A stretch of 64,000 bases of DNA. It comes from Cucumis sativus (lineage: Eukaryota > Streptophyta > Magnoliopsida > Cucurbitales > Cucurbitaceae). This document shows, piece after piece, positions 46,589 to 57,300 of this stretch (its first letter is position 1; every line of letters begins with the position of its first letter). Below the pieces are notes generated by a model, which was given only the letters and a program-made list of their open reading frames with translations, was not told where the DNA came from and made no database searches. The stretch covers positions 2,046,001 through 2,110,000 of the forward strand of contig NC_026655.2 of NCBI RefSeq assembly GCF_000004075.3, in the 5' to 3' direction. The position numbers were made by a program, and so were the translations under genes.

Positions 46589-49500
46589 TTAACTTGTGAT
46601 GCAATCTTGAAAATAAGGGTGGCTTTCATTTATATAACGTTTCCAGAGAGGCTTGTACCTGGTTATAGCCAGCTTCAACCATGGCTTCATGTTTCCATTG
46701 AAGTGAATCACAGCTGCACTCTCGATCAAACGGTTGTCGATGTTCAGATCATAACCCAATCCTAAGACGTGCCATCTTCGATCAAGTGGTTCTGTTAGCC
46801 CATAGAAGGTTAATAAGCCAGGAGGAAGAGTGCCTGGCTTCCAAAGCAAACCGTCAGCATTTTGTTCCTGCCAGTAATGATACCGAGCAGTTACGTTTGC
46901 TTTCCTCCATGCAATTAGATCAAACACATTCATTCCAAAGGCCCATCCACATGCCTGTGGATCAAACTTTGAACTTATGATTGAGTTAGAGAAGTTCAGG
47001 TACTTGTAGTAACGGTGGAACGCTTCAAGACAGGTTTCGACCGCTCCATTCACGTTTCCGTGCATATCAAGAGAAAATAGCGGTGTGAGGTCTTTCTGGA
47101 CGACCACATCATCGTCAAGAAACACTACCTTCTCTAGCTGTGGATAGATCTCCGGAATGTAGAACCGAAGATGGTTCAACAGCAACAGATATTTTGGGTT
47201 TCGCTGTTTTGGATCAACAGCCAAATCTTGAAGCCCTCCAAAATAATATGCTCGTGTGTTTGGATCGAGCATTTGTTTCAGAATGGGAGCATAAGAGGCA
47301 TTTAGCCAAGAAAAGTCCTCAATCTTTTGGACTTCAATTGTGGATCCTTTAAAATCATTGCTAAGGAACCAAGTCTGCATAGAACCATAGTTGATCCCAT
47401 TTGTGACAATGTGGAAGACCAACTGTTTTGGATGATCAGCATTAGAAACAGTGGAATTGACAACAACAGATGTCGCCAAAAGATTGTCGGAAAATATGCA
47501 AAAATGATACAGATTATTATCCACGACCCGCTGGGAGTTTTTCTTCTCATCTGCCATTTCTTGAAAGGAAGGATACTTCATCCAATCGGCTATGAGTTTC
47601 ACATTTAGGCAGTGAAGACTCTTTGGAAGAGCTTCAGCTGCAAGTTGCCCAAACACTGTGCTTTGTACCGTGGCAGCATTAGCCCGCTCTTCAAGAGCTT
47701 GAATATGAGACTTCATTGTCATTATTGTAGTTGAAATATCATAATGAGCATCTTGTGCCTTGAATATTAAAGACGATAAGCTTTTGATTATTGGCTCCGC
47801 TTCCTCCAGAGTGATGGGTTCCCCTCTCATCACAGCTTTAGAAAGCAATAGCTGGGAACTTCTGATTTTCGAACTGAGCTCCCAAGCAAGGTGAAGATTG
47901 CTATGATCTTTGGCGATAACTACATAAGCTTTGGCAAGTGTGATTTGCTCTGCTAATTGCCGCGAAAATGATGTAGCACTCGATATTTCTTCAGTGAAAT
48001 TTAATCTGTCATGAGCATCTTGTTCAAGTCTTGAATTTCTCTCCTGGAGAAAGAAGGGTCAATGTCAGAAATCAACGTTCAGGGAATCATATTCAATGAA
48101 ATACAGAGAAGGGAAAAATTTAAAGATGACTCTGGCACTAGCAGCAACTACATTCTCAAAACAACTCCCATTAGCCAATTATCAGTAGCGTAGGATCCTG
48201 CCAATCAATTGTTTGCGATGAATTGGCTTCCGAGGAAGAGGAGTGACAATGGATGTACATTTTTAACTGAAATATACCTTTAATCATTCAAAATCCATTT
48301 AATGTTAAGTTTTACACTTTTTTTAATGTGGTTTTTGTTATCATCAAATTTACTTCTAATGACTAAAGGCATATTTTGTACTGATTTTAACCATTTCAAA
48401 AATCACTCCCAAACATGACATGAAGAGATACAACCAGGGCAATACATCCATATACACACAACAACAAACTTGCCTATCCACTAGATCATGGCTGATGTCC
48501 ATGCATGTGCTTCTAAGGTGAAATTAGATGTGTCAAGGTGCTGCGCATCAGAGATATTAGAAGTTTCTTTAAGGGTGTCACAGACAAATATCGAACCTGG
48601 AAATAGCAGCATTTGCTAATATATATGTTTTACTCTTATTATTATGAGTTTCTTTACCCCTGCGCATCTTCAGGCGAGATTACTAGTGATTATTGTTTCA
48701 ACCAATTTGAACTATATACTCTATGAGATGATAAACAAGCATTTGCCACAGTCAATACTTCACAGCAACAACAACTTTAAGTCCTTAACGTTTTCTCCAT
48801 TTACCCTTGCACATCTTCAGTCTCAACTTTGAGACTTGCAATTACTGTTTCAACCAATTTGAACTATTTACTCTATGAAATGATAAACAACCATTTGCCA
48901 GAGTCAATACTTCACAACAACAACTTTAAACCCTTCATGTTTTATCCCTTTTTGGTATTCTATATAGCATCTGATCAGCAGCCATTGCAATGCAAATTGA
49001 TTTTACAATCAAAAAGAAAACTATACGAAAATTTAACCTCATTAAATAACAGGAAGAAAATGAAATAGAAAAATTGTTTCAGCAAATGATTATAATCAAG
49101 AGTCAAGCCAGAAGACATCATATGATATTTCAAATTGCCCTTGTAAGAGCAACTAATCTTTTATTTTGATTTTCTTTCAAGCAATGATGTTCAGCCAACT
49201 ATGGTGATTACTCATTACCACCAAATATTCCAAAACCATGAAACTGAATTCCTCTCATTGCCCTTTTCTAAACATAATATTCTAAAACCATGAAAAATTA
49301 TTCATCGAATTACTCCAACAAGATATCGAAAATTTAACAGCAGAAATCCCATGCATCCCCAAGATCTATTTTGCTTAACTCTAATCTATCTGGTCAATCC
49401 ACACTGACTCTACTTCAAACAAATAATGGTTCACCTCTCACTCATTCTTTATTACTCTTCTTTAAACAGAGCATTTAAAGCCATGACCACATTGCTTAAC

Positions 49501-50343
49501 TCTAATTTATTTCCTGTCCATCTTCTTGAAGCTGCCATTGCCAACCACTTCCATTTCATTGGCTAAAGAGTCTAAATAGACAATTACCTCATTAACTCTC
49601 ACATCAGTTCAGAGTAACATCCATATCAAGGTTTAAGCAAATGTAAACAACAAAATTGTCACCAAATTATTTCCTAGCAACTCTAAAGTTGTGGTCCTTT
49701 ATGAAAGTAGGACCACCTAAATTAGACTCATATGTGCAGCAAGCAGTAAACAATTGATATAAATCAAGCTTCTCAACATATTAATCAAGCCATAGTAAAC
49801 CTCTTTGCCCGGAAGATTACTTAACAAAATCGATATCCATAAATGTATAGAAGATAGAACAGAACTGGTCAGAGTGTAATGATACCCATTGCTACACACC
49901 CCATTATTACCCAATGCTTTCATTCCTAATTGTGCAAAAAAAATTAATTGAAACATTCAAGGAATGTCAATGAAGGCATGCATAAAGATCAACATGATTA
50001 GGATGTAAAGGAACTGATTAGATCATATTGAGCTCAGAAACCTCAAATCAAAACAAAAACAATTGAATTCAATCATATAACAGCAGCAGAGTGGAGAATA
50101 ATTCAGCCAAACACAAGTATGAAGACATCGATTCAAACCAAATGAAGAAGCTCAAAACGTAGAGAAGAGTTAGTGAACAGGGGGTATTACCAGGACGGGC
50201 TGTTCGATACGATCTTCGCTTTGATTATGGTGAACTACAAACAAAACGAGTCCTACGATTGTGAAAAGCCCAAAAAGCGCCCAGATCCAATGCGAAAACC
50301 TCCGTCGAACCGGGCGGCGAAAGTCAGCCGGCCGCCGCCTCAT
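46589..50343 (-). CDS. GAUT11: Galacturonosyltransferase, GAUT11-like (GT8, 535 aa)
   Basis: Two coding exons: 50343-50191 (51 codons) and 48043-46589, joined in phase 0 across a 2.1-kb intron. Length equals that of Arabidopsis GAUT11 (about 537 aa), and residues 100-535 align with it almost throughout from memory. Topology is type II Golgi membrane: a basic MRRRPADFRRPVRRR tail, then a membrane anchor at about residues 19-37 (WIWALFGLFTIVGLVLFVV). The stem region contains the LNFTEE and LAKAYVVIAKDH blocks. The GT8 catalytic domain has VVFLDDDVVVQKDL with the metal-binding DDD at 361-363, then RYHYWQEQN, LPPGLLTFYGL, and HFNGNMKPW at 498-506, the second nucleotide/metal site. The family adds galacturonic acid from UDP-GalA to pectin chains; GAUT11 activity has been shown in vitro and in seed mucilage. 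The product here is inferred from similarity. Confidence 0.96.
48044..50190 (-). other. GAUT11 intron with a tandem duplication
   Basis: A single long intron between the membrane-anchor exon and the rest. It contains a two-copy 147-bp tandem repeat (separate entry). Otherwise it is AT-rich with no recognised element. Confidence 0.85.
48653..48950. repeat. Two-copy tandem repeat, about 147 bp per unit
   Basis: The first unit begins TTTACCCCTGCGCATCTTCAG at 48653 and the second TTTACCCTTGCACATCTTCAG at 48800. Both then share 'gtttcaaccaatttgaacta', the 'atgataaacaa' word and 'caatacttcacaacaacaac' in the same order, with scattered differences. The copies are diverged enough to be fairly old. 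Confidence 0.85.
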
Positions 50344-50717
50344 CTTTCACGGATTACTTCCTTCAATTCAACACAAAATCAATCCAAACCGACCCATCTC
50401 CCAGATTCAATAAAAAAACACAATAACTTCCACCATATCGATTATTTTGCTCACTAAAACCACTGTGGCCCTTAATCTCGATCAAGTAGATACACCCTCT
50501 TGAGTCTTGAGAAATACCGACCTTTTTATTCAATCTAAAAACCCAAGAGAAGGCAAAGAATAAGTACCCAGAATCAGAATCAGTCCTAAAAGGCTAAGAC
50601 TAATAAGAGTAAGGCTGATCTGTGTGAGCTAACAGTAATCATCACATTCAGAATTTCACAAAACGGTTTCTCTCAAAGATGAAAAAAGGGTATCAAATGA
50701 GGCATAGGCTAAGGAAA

Positions 50718-50742
50718 AGCACAGCTCATGGGAGCATGTGCT
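50718..50742. repeat. Compact inverted repeat upstream of GAUT11
   Basis: AGCACAGCTC and GAGCATGTGCT pair as a 10-bp stem with one bulged A and a 4-base loop. The sequence around it (50700-50790) is GC-richer than its flanks. It lies about 375 bp before the GAUT11 start codon, on the promoter side. Confidence 0.6.
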
Positions 50743-51699
50743 GCGGTTTTGTAGTTGCCTGATGAGCCAGCGAGGCTACCTTGAATGCTAATTACCATAC
50801 AAAATCCAATTTTTTGCAACCCCATCGTTGCCACACTGCGAAATTACATCAAAATTTACGATTCCATTTTTCCCCCTCTAAGGATTTTTCAACTTCCTAA
50901 CTGTTGAAGGTCATTTCATTTTTTCTTGGGTTACGTTTGATCTTCCTTCTCCATAGATCTTTGTGATCAAATTGGAATCTTTTATATCATTTGCTTTGTT
51001 GGGCTCTTTGTTTCTTATATATAAAATAAGGGTTTTTGGTAGATCACTTTCATTTAATTAAATGTATCCATCATGTAATGGTATTAAACAATTATGCATC
51101 ATTTAAGCATTGTAAGAAATGGTGAAAGAAAATATAACATTCAAAGATTGATTTGGGTTAATGGTTGGTTGATATGTCACAATGTACTTTTCTTTTGCAA
51201 TGCAAAGATTTCCCTTTTTTCTTAATTATTGTTTCTTATATATTGACAAAATTGATCTACTAAAACCATCATTCATTGATTCCTTTGTAAACAACTAGAG
51301 TTGAGAAAATAAATATAATTTTTTTTGTTTCTTAGATTTTCGGTTTAATTTTCATTCCAACTTTCCTTATTCCTTAGATTTTAAAATATTATACTTTTAT
51401 TAATAAAATTGTGTGTTTTTAATCTTGTTTTTCATTTTTTCACTATTCGGTGTTAATCTCTATTAGTTAATTTCAAAACATTAAAAGAATTACAATTAAT
51501 TAAACTTTATTGTATTTCTATTGTTATTAAAATTTATTTTAGAATGTTATTAAATAATTATTTTAAACTAATCAACAAATAAACGTTATTTAGTGAAAAC
51601 TTGAGATTAAAAGAGTGTTGATATTACTAACATTAGCTTAGATCAACTACCACATGTTTGTGTCTGTCACCCGAAGATTTTCAATATCATTTTATATAG

Positions 51700-51900
51700 A
51701 AGGGATAGTTGCAAATTTAGCAATTAAATTCAAATTAATTAAATATATAACATAATTTTAAAAAATTTATAAATATAACAAAATTTGTCAAATTCTATCA
51801 ATGATGAAGTCTATTAGCGATACAAGTCTTTTTTTAAAAATATTACTATATTCTTAATTATTGTTGCTAAAATAGTCGTTCATTGCAACTTTCCTATATA
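51700..51900. repeat. Fragment of dispersed AT-rich repeat
   Basis: 'aatataacaaaatttgtcaaattctatcaatgatg' and 'attactatattcttaattatt' match wording in the copies at 33.1-33.4 and 57.1-57.3 kb. Boundaries are approximate. Confidence 0.5.
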
Positions 51901-53109
51901 GAAATATCATTCTTTCAGCGATAAACTTTCATCAAGAAATGACTATTATGGATTTGCCATCATCTACTTTATGGGTGATAAATTTTGTATTTTTGTTTCT
52001 AAAATGATATGATAGATTTCCTTCAAGTATCATAGTTAAATATCATTTTATGAGTTATAAACATGCACTGCACTCTTACACTTTTTGTGTGATATCAATA
52101 CAATTAATTCAAATTATGTTTTTGTTCCTTTTCTGTTTTCTTTTTCCACCAATTTCAAATCACAAAGCTAAACTTTTCTAAAGGTGTTCTCATCGTGAAC
52201 AACATCATTCATTGATTTACATTAACATATTTGGAAACTGAAAAAAAAAATTCAAACAACAATAATTAGAGATAAAAAAAAATCAGGAGTTCTAACGTGA
52301 GATCAATGCACAATCACGACAACAAAAGAGCTAAAGTGAAATAAGAACAAAGAAAACCACCAAACACACAAAAGAAAAACTCACACAACACAACTCAAGT
52401 AAATGAGTCCAAAAAAGAACTCATAACTTGCAATATAAAAGCTCCAAATCACTTGGACCGATAGTAAAAATCATTAAACCTCACCAACGTGACTGACCAC
52501 TTTGAGAGGTTGTATCCTATTGAGACAATCTCTCAAAATATGATAATAACGACATACAGAACTACCTTTCGGACCTTATGCCCCAGTAGATTACTTGCCC
52601 AAATGACACATTCCTAAAGTTGCCCATCAGTTTATTAAATTGTAGGGTATTTTTTATACTTTGGTTGTAAAGGTCTAAAAACAATAAATAGCAACCCAAC
52701 TTAATATAATTTAAGACATCCAAAAATGATATGGGGAATTTTATAATAATAAAACGATAAAGTAATTAATGAAAATGAAAGCCAAAGGAATGTCAGAACT
52801 TAGAAGGAAGATTTTTGTTACACCCAATTTAAGAAAAAGAGAGAAGTGAAAGATCTAAAGCAACTTGAATCAGCCACCTAAGTAAAAGAGAGAAACTATG
52901 TTGCTGCTGTCAAAAGCCAAACCCTGCCCTGCGCCGACACAGCATTTAACCTTAGCTTCCTGTTTGGTTTCTGAGGACAATTATCTCTACCTTGAACCAC
53001 TAAAGCAAGCACTGACAAACTACTATACCCAAAACCCAACTACTTCCCTGAGCCTAACTTGGGATGGTTTTCAATCCCAACCTCACAAAGGATAGGGAAA
53101 ACCTGTAGC

Positions 53110-53800
53110 CCAACTTCCTACCAAGCTTTTGAGGTGAGTATTTTTCAATTTTCAGAGGCTTAACTATGACCTCAACTTAGCCAAGCAACCCACAAGCAAA
53201 CGTGTTGAAAGTGCCTTTTCCTACTAAGCTTTTGAGCTGAGAATTTTTCAACTTTCAGAGCCTTAGTTACAACCCCAACTTCAAAAAGGATTGGGAAAGA
53301 TTGTAATCAAACAACCCACAAGCAAATGTGTAGAAAGAGTCTTTTCCTTCTAAGCTTTTGAGGTGGGGGTTTCTCAATTTTCAAAGTCTTAACTATAAAC
53401 TCAACTTCAGAGTGGATAGGGAAAGACTAGCCAAACAATCCACAAGCAAATATCTATAAAGAGTCTTTCTCCTACTAAGCATTTTAAGTGGGAACTTTTT
53501 AACTTTCAAAACCTTGATTACAATCTCAACTTCAAATAGGATAAGGAAAGATTGTAGCCAAACAACCAACAAGCAAATATGTGAAGAAAAAAGGTCTTTT
53601 CGTACTAAGCTTTCGAGGTAAGGATTTTTCAACTTTCAGAACCTTAACTATATGCTCAACTTCAGAGAGGATAGAAAAAGCCTGTATCCAAACAACTTAC
53701 AACCCACAAGAAAAAATGTATAAAGAGTCTTTTCCAACTAAGCTTTGAGGTAAGGATTTTTCAATTTTCAGAGCTTTAACTACAGACCAGAAGTGTATGA
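53110..53800. repeat. Minisatellite, about 125-130 bp unit, six copies
   Basis: The word AAGCTT/AAGC within 'ctactaagcttttgaggtgag' recurs at 53123, 53226, 53352, 53477, 53607 and 53740, that is at intervals of 103, 126, 125, 130 and 133 bp. Each unit also carries 'tttttcaactttcagagccttaactac', 'ctcaacttcagagaggatagg', 'aaacaacccacaagcaaat' and 'aaagagtcttttcc' in order. Copies differ by substitutions and small indels. A seventh, more worn unit may start near 53035. I see no frame kept across the units. Confidence 0.9.
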
Positions 53801-54610
53801 TGTGAAGGGTACAAACTGGGATTAACTTGGCCCTGTTTCTATCAGTATCTGTCGGAATCCAACTGGTTTTTTCTTACCATTGAGTCACTGAAGATTTTGT
53901 GGCTAAAATGTGTTCGTTCTGATTCACATACAAAGCAAAGCTGCTATTATATCATAGTTGTTTGGTCATTACAATCTTATAAACTAACCTTCCTCGCCTA
54001 AGTTTATTTTCTAGTTCATAAGATTCACCTTTCAGTGCATTCTCAAACAAAACATGACAGGGAAAGAAAAAAAAAATATAACCTTTTGGTTGTGCGGATA
54101 TGTCTTAACTAGTTGATGCTCAAGATGACGACAGATTTGTATTCTTCAACCAAAAAATAAGCAGCGAAGAATTTGAAGTTAATAAGAACCGCTTGTTCCG
54201 GAGTCATTCTAGTTTTAAATTTTGTAAGGGATAGTATATCATCTTTGGGAATTCAAGACAATAACTGTGTTCATTTTATTAGTTTTTTTTTTTTTACCGA
54301 TAAGACTGAATTCTAATACTCTCATGTATAAGACAGAGACAACAAAGGCTCCCTCCCAAATCTATGATAATCTTTTAGTTTGGATCAAATAACAGTGACA
54401 AAAAGAGGATCAATTTACAAATTTCTACATCAATTTTTTTTTGTTCTTGGGTTTTCTACTTTTGAGTAATACAGCCACTCCATTGCAATTAAAGAAGCAA
54501 AAAGTGAGGCTAGATGAGACTTACAATATCAGAAGCCTCACCATTTCCATCTTGTTTTTCTCTACAAAAACAACAATGGCAGCTGAAAGAAGAAAGTATA
54601 ACATACAGAT

Positions 54611-55901
54611 TCAAGCCAAAAGCCAGAAATTCTTGTGACTTTTTGTCGTGATCAAATATCCTCCTACTTTCTTGCTTTTCCTCCTCACCGCAATGGTTAG
54701 GCATGAAGATGTTTGGATGCAGTACTCCACAATCCCTCCATGATTCCTTCTCTTGTTTGTACTGAACTTCTTTATCAGTGACCGGAATGGAGATTGCTTC
54801 CTTTGCCCAAGAACCAACAGAGACACTCGCTGTTTCTTGGCTTCTTCGACGATCACACGACCCATCTCCTTCCCCTGTAGGAATTCCATCTCCACTTGAA
54901 CCTGAAATTAAATAATAATTCCTTCCGCTTAATTTTTTTTGTAACATCGAGTGTTGTGTTTCTTCAGTTAACTCATTCTGCTTAGAATCCACATTCAACG
55001 GATATCTAAGCCAAAAATTCAAACTAGCACCTAATCACAGATAGAAGGAACAAATTAAAGACAGTTGACAACACAACATGATAGAAACCATATAATCATA
55101 TACACCTCTTGTGCATAATTTAAAAGCAAAATTAACGGATTAAGTTAAAGTGGACAATATCTTACTATTTCATGGAGTAATACAGAAACACCAAGAGCCT
55201 ATTGTCCTAGCAACATAATCCTACACTAAATTATGATTATGTATTGTTTACTGTTAACCTGTCAATCAGTTCTCTCTTCATCTCTAGATTCATGTGGAAA
55301 AAAAATAGAAAACATGACAACATATTCATACACTAATTCATTGTTATCTACCAACCAATCTTCCCTTCTAGACTCACATGGAAAAGAGAAATGAAAGGCA
55401 TCACAGAAACTTACTCCTGGCCTTCTCATTTGACACATATTCTTCAAAGACAGAAGAAGCTGATAAGCCTTCATGTCAAGCTTTTCATCAAACACAACGC
55501 CTGAAAAACATCAACATCTTCAGAAAAACAGAAATCCCATGGAAAAAAAAAAAAAAAAAAGCTAATCAACACATATTAGACCCAGCTTAACCTTGTTTTG
55601 AAGATTTAGAAACGTGAAGAAGAATAATAGAATCATGAGACTGAACAGCATGAGACAAAGCCCATTCAAGAGCTCCTTTACCCTCAAAACTAGAATCAAC
55701 CACAACCATTATTCTATTACCAATCTGATCCACAGATTTCACACTTCCCGCGCAATACCCATCCCCTAAAAGTTCCTCCCTCTGAAAATTCTGAATCGAA
55801 TCGACGGTGGGTCTGGTTCGAATTTGCCGGAAACATACCTGAAAACAACCAGAGGGTTGAGAAATTCTCACCCTCTGCAATCGGGTGTGTTTCCTAGCCA
55901 T
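54611..55901 (-). CDS. Universal stress protein-like (adenine nucleotide alpha hydrolase fold), 228 aa
   Basis: Exons in transcript order: 55901-55592, 55500-55415 and 54901-54611, with phases 1 and 0 agreeing. The N-terminus (1-60) is a basic extension, MARKHTRLQRVRISQ. The USP/Rossmann-like domain begins at NRIMVVVDSSFEGKGALEWALSHAV and IILLHV, continues in exon 2 (DMKAYQLLLSLKNMCQ) and closes with GRVIVEEAKKQRVSLLVLG and VEYCIQTSSCLTIAVRRKS. The C-terminal KKVGGYLITTKSHKNFWLLA is typical of a plant subgroup that includes root-hair gene MRH6 relatives. The ATP-binding GxGxxxxxxxxxG(S/T) signature expected after the LVLG strand is absent (LGQRKQSPFRSLIKKF then RRNHGG), so nucleotide binding is doubtful. 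Its biological role is not known. Confidence 0.87.
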
Positions 55902-57089
55902 TTTCCGGTGATGGGTTTAAAGAAAATCAGGTACTTATAATAAGCATAAGTGGTAAGAGGCATGAAATCAAATTCTAGATACGCCATGATTGGAATTTTG
56001 AATTGAAAAATGATGGGTTGGTTCATCTGGCAGTCCAAATTCATCAAAGGCGATGTTCTTGCTTGAATCGTTGGGTTGGGCACCGCTTTGAACGTGCTTG
56101 ACATGAAATTGAATTTAATATATATTAATCTTCAGTCTTCTCCTTCTTCCTCCATCCATTTTCCATTTGCCACCATTGCCATGCACTACCTTCCAAAGTT
56201 CCACAATTCTTTAAATAAAATCATTTCCCTTAATAGATCAAACCATGACAACGTTTAAGAAATTGTTCAAAATATTTACGACAAATTACAAAAAACAATC
56301 CGTTCCAATCACCCTCAAACTCTCAACAATAACAATCAACATTTTAATAAGTATGGATTTGTTGTATATTTCCGCACGTCCACAACTAAGATATTCGTCG
56401 GTTAATGATAAACAATTTCCACTTCTCTAAATTTAATGCATTTTAATAAAATTATTGATGTTATTATTATTTTTAAATATGTAGACTTAGAGATGAGGAA
56501 TCAACGTTTTATAGGCTAACCCCAATTGAGTATGTTCATAATGACAATAAATTAAGTTTAATTCACAACGACTAATATGCTTTATCAAAGCTTCTCAAAT
56601 TATTAAATTGAAATAAAATGTCACACCCTATAATTTATACTAGATATCAAACACATATGTTATTTGGACACTTGATAACAAAAATCTTAACAAATATGAG
56701 CATGAATTTGAAATTTGTATACAAAATATATGCTATTTTATTTGTTCTCTAAGGTAGAGAAAAGATATTTCAAAGGTTGAAAATGTGAAAAGAATCCAAT
56801 AAAATGGTTAAAGGGAGGTTTGGTGAATCTCAATAAAATGGTGAAGATTAGGCAATATGGTAGGGAGGATTGCAATATGAAATATAAAATGTCAACTTTA
56901 TGATTAATATTATAGAATTTAAATGTAACACATTTAATTTTAAAATATTGGTAGAATTTATAAAATGTACAATTTATTATTATTATTATTATTTGCAATC
57001 TTTATCCTAAATGGTATGTATATCTCATTGCTAAGATTCCAAGGGATTGTGTGCTTTTTTTTTAATTGATATTATTACAATATAATAAT

Positions 57090-57300
57090 ATAGACATTAT
57101 TAATAGCAAAATCTATGGAAGTTTATTAATAATATAAATCTATCACAGATAGACCATGTTGCAAATATTAGTTTATTACCTATAGACTCTAGCAATGGAA
57201 GTCTATCATTAATAGATTTTGTTATATTTGTAATATTTTTAAAATGTTATTATATACTTAATTATTATTTCTAAAACTGTCACAAATTGTAATTACCCTA
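57090..57300. repeat. Fragment of dispersed AT-rich repeat
   Basis: 'ctatcacagatagaccatgttgcaaatattagtttat' closely parallels 'tatcaccgatagatcatgttgtaaatattggtctat' at 33291-33325, and both continue into 'tattatatacttaattatt'-like tails. Boundaries are approximate. Confidence 0.6.

Larger units (their letters stand above)
50344..54610. other. Spacer upstream of GAUT11, with minisatellite
   Basis: 50344 to about 50900 should include the GAUT11 leader and promoter. A compact hairpin-forming sequence lies at 50718-50742. 51700-51900 contains a dispersed-repeat piece. 53110-53800 is a minisatellite. No coding frame is supported. Confidence 0.5.

Noticed and set aside
50570-50660. Possible C/D-box snoRNA on the minus strand (TGATGA ... 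CTGA)
   Set aside because: The boxes are present but no terminal stem pairs around them, and such words occur often by chance.
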